Assembly (NCBI RefSeq): GCF_002814095.1
Contig: NZ_CP021913.1
Location: 4,284,501-4,348,500, forward strand
From: Sagittula sp. P11
GTDB taxonomy: Bacteria > Pseudomonadota > Alphaproteobacteria > Rhodobacterales > Rhodobacteraceae
Length of the DNA: 64,000 nt
Direction: 5' to 3'
In this document: one piece after another, positions 57,898 through 64,000 of the stretch
Numbering within the stretch: the first letter of the stretch is position 1
Layout: every line of letters begins with the position of its first letter
Notes under the pieces: generated by a model
Databases searched by the model: none
Seen by the model: only the letters and a program-made list of their open reading frames with translations
Told to the model about the DNA's origin: nothing
Translations under genes and position numbers: made by a program

Positions 57898-59153
57898 CCC
57901 TGAGCACCGCCACGCCTTACGCACTGAGCGCGCCGCCTGCGCCCGCGTCCGAGCCGCTCGAGGGCAGCCTGAAGGTGGATGTCGCCCTCGTCGGCGCGGG
58001 GTTCAGCGGTGCCATCGCGGCGTTGATGCTGGCGCGGCGTGGCGTCTCGGTCGCGCTGATCGAGGCGGCGGAGGTGGGTCACGGCGGTTCCGGCCGCAAT
58101 CACGGACAATGTATCCCGGTCTTCGGCTACCTCGACGACTCCGTCCTGCCGCCGGAGGGCTTTGCGCTGCTGCGCGATTCCGGGCAGGTGGTGTTCGAGA
58201 CCATCGAAGAGCTGGGAATTGCCTGCGAACCGGTGCAGAAGGGCTGGCTCAGCGCCGCCCACGACGCCACCGGGCTGGAGCGTGCTCGTGCTGCGCACGC
58301 GAAATATGCACGACTGGGAAAGGCCGGCGCGTTCCTAGGGCGGGAAGAGGTCGAGGCGCTGAGCGGCATCCCCGGATACCTGGGCGGCTGGGTGCACCGT
58401 GACGGCGGGCACCTGAACCCTCTGGCCTACGTGCGCGGCCTTGCCCGGGCGGCACAGGCGGCGGGCGCGTCGCTGCACGTCCGCACACCGCTGACCGCGC
58501 TGTTGCGGCAAGATGGCGGATGGCTGCTGAAAACCCCACGCGGAGATATCACGGCGCGCAAGGTCGGACTGACGGTCAACGCCTACGGCGACGCGGCGAT
58601 CCCCGCGCGTCTGCGGCAAAGCCTCGTTCCCATGCGCTCCTATGCGGTGGCCTCCGCACCGCTGACACCGGATCAGCGCCGCGCCGTGCTACCGGGGGGC
58701 GTGAACTTCAGCGACACGAGGCACGACCCGATGTTCTTCCGCGTCGACGGAAGCGGGCGGATCATCACCGGCGGGCTGGTCGAACTGCGGCGCGGGCGTC
58801 TTGGCGGGCCGACGGTCGCGCAGGCGGGCAGGCGGCTCGCGCGGCTCTACCCGGCATTGGAAGGGCTGGCGTTCACCCATCACTGGTCCGGCATCGTGGG
58901 CATCTCTGCGAGGCAGCGGCCCGCGATCTTCGAACTGGATGACGAACTTTGGGCGCTGGCGGGCTACTCGGGTCGCGGCGTGCCGACAACGGCGGCGCTG
59001 GGACGAGCCTTGGCGGCGACGCTGGTGGACAAGGACGAGGGCGCGCGGCTCTGGCCCCATGACCCACCTGCACGGATACCGGCGGCGGCGCTCATCGGGT
59101 TCGGCGTGCAAAGCCTGCGCGGACCGCTGAACAAGCTGCGCGACAGGCTCTAG
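57894..59153 (+). CDS. FAD-dependent oxidoreductase (DAO family)
   Basis: A 419-residue flavoenzyme of the D-amino-acid oxidase/gamma-glutamylputrescine oxidase group. The ADP-binding motif VALVGAGFSGAIAALMLARRG lies near residue 30, GGSGRNHGQC follows and GYSGRGVPTTAALG forms the C-terminal FAD motif. Substrates in this family are amino acids or N-substituted amines. It is coupled to the amidohydrolase by ATGA. Its stop codon shares the palindrome CTAG with the convergent LacI gene's stop. Confidence 0.9.
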   Translation: MTLSTATPYALSAPPAPASEPLEGSLKVDVALVGAGFSGAIAALMLARRGVSVALIEAAEVGHGGSGRNHGQCIPVFGYLDDSVLPPEGFALLRDSGQVVFETIEELGIACEPVQKGWLSAAHDATGLERARAAHAKYARLGKAGAFLGREEVEALSGIPGYLGGWVHRDGGHLNPLAYVRGLARAAQAAGASLHVRTPLTALLRQDGGWLLKTPRGDITARKVGLTVNAYGDAAIPARLRQSLVPMRSYAVASAPLTPDQRRAVLPGGVNFSDTRHDPMFFRVDGSGRIITGGLVELRRGRLGGPTVAQAGRRLARLYPALEGLAFTHHWSGIVGISARQRPAIFELDDELWALAGYSGRGVPTTAALGRALAATLVDKDEGARLWPHDPPARIPAAALIGFGVQSLRGPLNKLRDRL

Positions 59154-60184
59154 CTGGCACGGTCCCGTATCGGCGCGCGGTAGAGTTCCGGCTGCACCTG
59201 TTCGATGATCGGCGTCCCGTCGCCGCCCAGCAGGGCAAAGGCGCGCCGCACCAGCATCTTGTGCCGCTGGCGCATCATGTGGACCGGAAACCTCAGTAAC
59301 TGCCCGAAGGGTTCGTAGTCGAAACAGCCGAAGGCGCAGGCGTCAAGTTCGTGCTCTGGCAGGGTGGCAAGGAAGCGCAGCACGCCCTCGAACACCGAGT
59401 CGGAGTTGATGAACAGTCCTCGCGGCAGACCGCCGAGGCGTGCATAAAGCGCGGCAATGGCCTCAGTCGCGGCGTCGATGTCGTAGGTCTCGGCGATGAT
59501 CTGAGCGGGATCGACGCGGCCGACGTGGAAGTAGAGCGCCTCCGAGAAGCCTTCGATCCGGTTGGCGGTGGCGGGCAGGTGGCGGTTGCCCCCGATGAAA
59601 TAGATGGTTTCGCGCGGCGCGGTGCCGACCCCGCCGAGCGCCGTCATCGAAGCGAGGATCTCGCGCGTAAGCACCTGCGCGCCGGTGCGGTTGTCGGTCA
59701 CGACAGAAGGCGCAAGGGCACAGGGCTGGTCGACGAAGACATGGGGGATCCGCGCCGCCTCGCACTGGCGGCTCAGGTCCTCAGGCGCGACGGTGCCGAC
59801 GAAGAACAGCGCGTCGATGGCCCAGGAAGTCAGGTCGGCAACGGTGCTGCGCTCTTCCTCGGGGTCGCGCTCGGTGGCGATGATGACGGGGCATAGATTG
59901 CGGGCCCGCACCTCGCGCGAGAAGGTCTGCGCGATCTGCGAGAAGAAGCGGTTGTACTCCGGCAGGAGCAGCGCCACCAGACCCGAGCGCGACGTGCGCA
60001 GCGCCCGGGCCTGAAGGTTGGCGGAATAACCATGGTCGCGGGCGATCTCGATGATGCGCTTTGCGGTCGCCTCGGAGATGCGGCGCTTCTTCCACGTGCC
60101 GTTCAGGGCGGCGGACACGGTGGAGGCCGAGGCGCCCGCCCGCTGCGCAATGTCGTAGATCGTCTTTTTCTGGTTGTCGGACAT
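59150..60184 (-). CDS. LacI-family transcriptional repressor
   Basis: A 344-residue repressor: N-terminal helix-turn-helix and hinge (residues 8-60, TIYDIAQRAGASASTVSAALNG ... NLQARALRTSRSGLVALLLP) and a type 1 periplasmic-like effector domain. It diverges from the CUT2 sugar transporter operon, whose control region holds two dyads with the LacI central CG. It probably represses that operon and itself, with the imported sugar or a derivative as inducer. Confidence 0.92.
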   Translation of the reverse strand: MSDNQKKTIYDIAQRAGASASTVSAALNGTWKKRRISEATAKRIIEIARDHGYSANLQARALRTSRSGLVALLLPEYNRFFSQIAQTFSREVRARNLCPVIIATERDPEEERSTVADLTSWAIDALFFVGTVAPEDLSRQCEAARIPHVFVDQPCALAPSVVTDNRTGAQVLTREILASMTALGGVGTAPRETIYFIGGNRHLPATANRIEGFSEALYFHVGRVDPAQIIAETYDIDAATEAIAALYARLGGLPRGLFINSDSVFEGVLRFLATLPEHELDACAFGCFDYEPFGQLLRFPVHMMRQRHKMLVRRAFALLGGDGTPIIEQVQPELYRAPIRDRAS

Positions 60185-60253
60185 ATGGTTGCGTGTACCT
60201 GCGCAAACGAACGTAAGGAAGTGTTGACAGGATGCGCGGACTCGGTATTTGTT

Positions 60254-60271
60254 TGCAACATCGATTGTGCA
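60254..60271. promoter_or_regulatory. LacI-type operator 1
   Basis: TGCAACATCGATTGTGCA is an imperfect dyad (7 of 9 positions symmetric) with a central CG. It lies just downstream of a TTGACA (60224-60229), a position suited to block the CUT2 operon promoter. Confidence 0.55.
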
Positions 60272-60330
60272 GCGCGCTGATCAAACAGACATGACCCCAA
60301 GAACAGAGGTCGTGAATTTTTCGGCGGCGA

Positions 60331-60348
60331 TGCACAACCGATTGCGCA
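60331..60348. promoter_or_regulatory. LacI-type operator 2
   Basis: TGCACAACCGATTGCGCA is a dyad (7 of 9 positions symmetric) centred on CG, 77 bp from operator 1 and 43 bp upstream of the binding-protein ATG. A further half-site TGCGCAAACG is at 60200-60209, near the LacI start. Confidence 0.6.
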
Positions 60349-60391
60349 GATCAGGAGAGGTGGTGCGCAAAGCGCCACATGGGAGGATGAC

Positions 60392-61375
60392 ATGAAGAAA
60401 CTGACAGGATTCGTCAGCGCGCTTGCGCTGACCGTTGGGCTTGCCACTGGCGCGGCGGCAGAGACCACGATGGGCGTCGTCGTGAAGATCGGCGGCATTC
60501 CGTGGTTCAATGCCATGGAAGACGGCATCAAGCGCCGCGCCGAGGAACTGGGCGTCACCGCCGAGATGATCGGGCCCGTGTCCGCCGACCCGGCGCTGCA
60601 GGTGCAGGCCATCGAGGACCTCATTGCCAAGGGCGTCGACGTGATCGGCGTTGTCCCGAACGACGAAGCCGCGCTGGAACCGGTGCTGAAAAAGGCGCGC
60701 GACGCGGGCATCAAGGTCATCAGCCACGAGGGGCCGGGGCTGGAAAACGTCGACTGGAACTTCGAACTGGCTTCGGCCGACGGCTTCGGTGAGGCACACG
60801 CGAAACTCCTGTCCGACATGACGCCCGAGGGGGGCAAGTACGCGGTCTACGTGGGTTCCCTGACGGTGCCGCTGCACAATGCCTGGGCCGACGCGGCCAT
60901 CGCCTGGATGAAGGAAAACCGCCCCGACATCGAGATCGTCGGCGAGCGTTACGGCGTGGCCGAGAACGTGGACGACAGCCGTTCGACCGCGCTCGACCTG
61001 ATTGCCGCGAACCCGGACCTGAAGGGCTTCCTCGCGTTCGGATCGCAGGGTCCGATCGGTGCGGGCCGCGCGGTGGAGGAGCGTCGCAAGACCGGCGAGA
61101 TCCACGTCATGGGTCCGTTCTCCCCCGGTCAGGGCCGCAAGATGATCCATTCGGGCGTGCTGGCGGGCGGCTACATGTGGAACCCCGCGCAGGCAGGCGA
61201 GGTCTTTGTCACGCTGGGCGACATGCTCGCCAAGGGTGAAGAGATCACGGATGGCATGGAGATCCCCGGCTTGGGCGTCGTGCATCCGGATGTCGAGAAC
61301 AAGGACATCATCACCGACAACCTCTTGGAAATCAACGCGGAAACCGTTGACGACCTGGCCGACAAGGGCCTCTGA
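60392..61375 (+). CDS. Sugar-binding protein of CUT2 ABC transporter
   Basis: A 327-residue exported protein of the type 1 periplasmic sugar-binding family (ribose/AI-2-like). The signal peptide ends at AAA-E (about residue 23). Family sequence includes GIPWFNAMEDGIKRRAEEL, the VDVIGVVPNDEAALEPVL segment and an ISHEGPGLENV hinge. An autoinducer-2 label is tempting, but several LsrB ligand residues are not evident, so the ligand is left open. The ATG has a GGGAGGATG site. It is first in the operon, with operators upstream. Confidence 0.87.
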   Translation: MKKLTGFVSALALTVGLATGAAAETTMGVVVKIGGIPWFNAMEDGIKRRAEELGVTAEMIGPVSADPALQVQAIEDLIAKGVDVIGVVPNDEAALEPVLKKARDAGIKVISHEGPGLENVDWNFELASADGFGEAHAKLLSDMTPEGGKYAVYVGSLTVPLHNAWADAAIAWMKENRPDIEIVGERYGVAENVDDSRSTALDLIAANPDLKGFLAFGSQGPIGAGRAVEERRKTGEIHVMGPFSPGQGRKMIHSGVLAGGYMWNPAQAGEVFVTLGDMLAKGEEITDGMEIPGLGVVHPDVENKDIITDNLLEINAETVDDLADKGL

Positions 61376-61386
61376 CATTCCCTCCT

Positions 61387-61418
61387 GCGGGCGGGTTACC
61401 CGATGGGTTCCCGCCCGC
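61387..61418 (+). other. Stem-loop between SBP and ATPase genes
   Basis: A perfect 9-bp stem GCGGGCGGG (61387-61395) with 61410-61418, with a nested ACCC/GGGT pairing and a T-rich CTTTTCC after it, lies in the 66-bp gap. It probably stabilises the binding-protein mRNA or partly terminates, as in the similar hairpin at 45700. Confidence 0.6.
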
Positions 61419-61441
61419 GCCTTTTCCTGACGAGGTGAACG

Positions 61442-62947
61442 ATGACTGCCGAGGCAGACCGCTTCGCGCTGCGCCTGCACAAGGTCTCCAAGGCCTTTGG
61501 CGGGGTGCAGGCGCTGAATGCCGTGGATTTCGAGGTGCGCGCCGGTGAGGTGCATTGCCTTGCCGGAGAGAACGGCTGCGGCAAGTCCACGCTGATCAAG
61601 GTGGTGACCGGAGTCCACCGTCCCGAGAGCGCCGAACTGATCGAGCTGTTCGGCGAGGAGGTCCAGAAGATCACGCCGGTTCAGGCCCGGGCGCGCGGTG
61701 TCTCGGTGATCTGGCAGGACCTTGCGCTGTTCCCCTACATGAGCGTGGCCGAGAACATCGCATTCGACGATCTGGTCGGGCTGGTGCCGCGCCCGGTGAA
61801 GTACCGCGACATGGCGGCAAGGGCAGGGGCGGTTCTTGCGCGGCTCGGCGTGACGCTGGATCTTGGCGCGCCTTTGGGCGATCTGCCCATCGCGCAACGG
61901 CAGGTGGTGGCCATCGCCCGCGCGCTGATGAATGACGCGCGGCTGATCTTCATGGATGAACCGACCGCCTCGCTGACGCAGGCAGAGACCGACCGCCTGC
62001 TCGACATCGTCCGCAAGCTGTCGGCGGACGGGGTTGCGGTTGTCTTCGTCTCGCACCGGCTGGCCGAGGTGCTGGAGATCGCCGAACGTGTGACCGTGGT
62101 GCGCGACGGCAACCTCGTGGGCGTTTACCCGACCGAAGGCATGACGCAGGCCCGGCTGGGCGAACTGATGACAGGCCACCTGATCGACGACACGGTCTCG
62201 GCCCGCGACGTGGCGCCCGGCGCGGCAGAGGTCATTGAATGCGAGGGTCTGACCAGACGCGGCGAATTCACCGATGTCTCACTGAAGGTCCGCGCCGGCG
62301 AGGTGCTGGGACTGACCGGCCTGATCGGCGCGGGGCGGACGGAACTGGCGCATGTCATGATGGGCATGCGCCCTGCCGACGGCGGCCGGATGCGGCTGGA
62401 CGGACAGGAGTACGCGCCGCGTTCGATCCGAGAAGCCATAGCGCGCGGCATGGCCTATGTGTCGGAAGACCGGCTTTCGCTGGGCCTGCTGCAGAAGCAG
62501 AGCATCGCGGACAACACGGTCATTTCTGTCCTGAAGAGGCTGACGGCTGCAACCGGGCTGATCTCGGACAGCCGCAAGTCGGAACTGGTCCGCCACTGGA
62601 TCCGGGAACTGGGCGTCAAGATCGGCGCGCCGGAGGATGCCATCTCGACCCTTTCGGGCGGCAACCAGCAGAAGGTCGTGCTGGCGAAATGGCTGGCCAC
62701 GGAACCGCGGCTCCTGATCCTCGACAGCCCCACCGTGGGTGTCGATGTCGGCGCACGGGCGGGGATCTTCCGCATCGTGCGGGCGCTGGCCGACGAGGGG
62801 CTGGCGATCCTGCTGATTTCCGACGAGGTGACGGAGGTCATGCAGAACGCCGACCGTATCCTGCACATGGCCAATGGCCGCATCGTCGGAGAGGTCGACC
62901 CGCGCACCATCACCGTCCCCGAACTGGAGGAGCGCATCTATGCGTAA
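61442..62947 (+). CDS. CUT2 sugar ABC transporter ATPase (RbsA/MglA type)
   Basis: A 501-residue tandem ATPase. Domain 1 (about residues 8-240) has Walker A GENGCGKST, signature-like LPIAQRQ and Walker B LIFMDEPTASL. Domain 2 (about 260-500) has the usual degenerate P-loop GLIGAGRTEL of this family, a good signature LSGGNQQKV and Walker B LLILDSPTVGVD (Ser in place of Glu, which is common in the second half). It is coupled to the permease gene downstream by an 8-bp overlap. Confidence 0.92.
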   Translation: MTAEADRFALRLHKVSKAFGGVQALNAVDFEVRAGEVHCLAGENGCGKSTLIKVVTGVHRPESAELIELFGEEVQKITPVQARARGVSVIWQDLALFPYMSVAENIAFDDLVGLVPRPVKYRDMAARAGAVLARLGVTLDLGAPLGDLPIAQRQVVAIARALMNDARLIFMDEPTASLTQAETDRLLDIVRKLSADGVAVVFVSHRLAEVLEIAERVTVVRDGNLVGVYPTEGMTQARLGELMTGHLIDDTVSARDVAPGAAEVIECEGLTRRGEFTDVSLKVRAGEVLGLTGLIGAGRTELAHVMMGMRPADGGRMRLDGQEYAPRSIREAIARGMAYVSEDRLSLGLLQKQSIADNTVISVLKRLTAATGLISDSRKSELVRHWIRELGVKIGAPEDAISTLSGGNQQKVVLAKWLATEPRLLILDSPTVGVDVGARAGIFRIVRALADEGLAILLISDEVTEVMQNADRILHMANGRIVGEVDPRTITVPELEERIYA

Positions 62948-63926
62948 CTACACGGTCGAACTCCGCCTTGCGGTGGTGCTGGCGCTTATCTGCGCGGGCC
63001 TGTCGCTGGCCGCGCCGCAATTCGCGACCCTGCCGAATATCACCTCGCTGCTGAACAACAGTGCGGTCAACCTGATCTGGGCCGTGGGCCTGCTGGTCGT
63101 GCTGGTCGCGGGGGGGATCGATATCTCCTTCGCCGTGGCGTCGTCGGTGGTGCAGTACATCGCGGCCAAGCTGCTGATATCCATGGGCGGCGGCAACTGG
63201 CTGTTGGGCTTCCTGTTCTGCGGCTCGCTCGGCATCCTGCTGGGGCTGCTGAACGCCTGGCTGATCCACGGCTTCCGGATCATCTCCATCGTCGTGACCA
63301 TCGCCACCTTCAACGCCTTCTTCGGGCTGCTGATGTTCTTCACCGGCGGGCGCAACATCTACAACCTGCCGGACTGGTGGACGGCGCGGATCTTCATCTT
63401 CGAGCACGAGGGCGCGAACGGTGTCTGGTCGGAGCTGACGCTGCCCGTGGGGATCATGATCGGCTGCGTGATGGCGACCTGGGTTCTGCTCAGGCGCACC
63501 AACATCGGCCGGCAACTCTTTGCCTTCGGCGACAACCCGGAAGGCGCGCGTCGGGCTGGTGTCAACATCGCGGTCATGCAGGGCATCGCCTTCGGCTGGA
63601 TGGGCCTGATGGCCGGGATCGCCGGCCTCTGCCAGGTGAACATCGTGAAGGAGGTCGTGCCCAACGCGCTTTACGGACGGGAGCTCGACGTGCTGGCGGC
63701 GGTCGTGCTCGGCGGCGCGCGGCTTGGGGGCGGCAAGGGTACGATCCTCGGCTGCATCCTCGGCGTGATGTTCGTCGCCGTCACGCAGAACGGCCTGAAC
63801 CTGCTGGGTGTCTCTCCCTTCGCGTTCCAGATGATCATCGGCGCGGCGATCCTGATCGCGATCTCGACCTCGAACATCGACCTGACGCGCGTCCTGCGTC
63901 TGTCCAAGACGGAGGCCCGCGCATGA
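62940..63926 (+). CDS. CUT2 sugar ABC transporter permease 1 (RbsC-like)
   Basis: A 328-residue inner-membrane permease with eight to ten hydrophobic segments of the RbsC/BPD_transp_2 family (LVVLVAGGIDISFA; NPEGARRAGVNIAVMQGIAFG; VLGGARLGGGKGTILGCILGV). It overlaps the ATPase gene by 8 bp. Its stop overlaps the start of a second permease, so the transporter uses two different permease subunits. Confidence 0.92.
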   Translation: MRNYTVELRLAVVLALICAGLSLAAPQFATLPNITSLLNNSAVNLIWAVGLLVVLVAGGIDISFAVASSVVQYIAAKLLISMGGGNWLLGFLFCGSLGILLGLLNAWLIHGFRIISIVVTIATFNAFFGLLMFFTGGRNIYNLPDWWTARIFIFEHEGANGVWSELTLPVGIMIGCVMATWVLLRRTNIGRQLFAFGDNPEGARRAGVNIAVMQGIAFGWMGLMAGIAGLCQVNIVKEVVPNALYGRELDVLAAVVLGGARLGGGKGTILGCILGVMFVAVTQNGLNLLGVSPFAFQMIIGAAILIAISTSNIDLTRVLRLSKTEARA

Positions 63927-64000
63927 TGGCCCGTGCATCGACCTCACCCAAAGTCGCAACAGAGCCCCGCAAGGCGCTGATCGGCAAGGAGAACCTAGGC
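63923..64000 (+). CDS. Second sugar ABC permease (5' end only)
   Basis: Only 26 codons are visible before the right edge. The ATG overlaps the stop of the first permease (ATGA). The visible part is a polar N-terminal leader (MMARASTSPKVATEPRKALI), which fits the cytoplasmic start of a second CUT2 permease. Identity rests mainly on operon position. Confidence 0.55.
   Translation, partial: MMARASTSPKVATEPRKALIGKENLG

Noticed and set aside
60392-61375. Autoinducer-2 binding protein LsrB
   Set aside because: The family is right, but the LsrB-type ligand residues around the D-S-D motif are not evident (ISHEGPG instead), and no lsrK, lsrF or lsrG genes are seen in the visible part.

Overview
The window is about 65% GC, densely coding chromosomal DNA of an alphaproteobacterium, most likely a Rhodobacterales/Roseobacter-type organism. 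The pointers are an Entner-Doudoroff edd-eda pair, a circularly permuted two-piece tmRNA with an ANDN... tag, an alpha-type SspB, a possible sigma-EcfG promoter, small alphaproteobacterial families (DUF4169, RHH_4, DUF4345), and several sugar ABC operons with linked repressors. I see no insertion sequence, prophage, CRISPR array or tRNA. The window cuts glnE on the left and a sugar permease on the right.

Layout: 1-6.6 kb holds the glnE 3' end, a small overlapping gene, edd-eda (minus strand) behind a LacI-type palindrome, a lipoprotein, an RlmI-like rRNA methyltransferase and a PIN protein. 6.7-14.6 kb holds an FbpC-like ATPase, DUF4169/RHH small proteins, a serine hydrolase, fumC, a PAS histidine kinase, sspB, chrA, a DUF4345 protein and a small lipoprotein. 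14.65-14.96 kb holds ssrA. 15.1-17.9 kb holds a PhnD-like periplasmic binding protein with a hybrid histidine kinase. 17.9-21.2 kb holds a bacteriophytochrome (bphP) and its heme oxygenase (bphO). 21.2-25 kb holds a cobalamin-riboswitch-controlled cobalt/nickel ECF transporter. 25.1-28.8 kb holds an SbcC/SbcD-like pair.

29.1-37.4 kb is the most unusual part. A pentaheme cytochrome c diverges from a complete nqrABCDEF-apbE-nqrM-CBS operon, and an FNR/FixK-like box lies between them. NqrB is only 260 residues long and lacks the covalent-FMN SGAT motif, whereas NqrC keeps its own.

37.6-64 kb is catabolic: a serine hydrolase with a TetR regulator; a sugar cluster of unknown substrate (cupin phosphoglucose isomerase, shikimate-dehydrogenase-like enzyme, RpiR regulator, FGGY kinase) with paired GTAG/CTAC operators; a probable deoxyribose operon (deoC, double-domain aldehyde dehydrogenase, ribokinase-like kinase, CUT1 ABC transporter) with a divergent DeoR regulator; an SBP/RpiR/N-formylglutamate amidohydrolase/FAD oxidoreductase cluster; and a LacI-regulated CUT2 sugar transporter running off the right edge. 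Most operons show start/stop overlaps (ATGA or GTGA), so translational coupling is the rule here.
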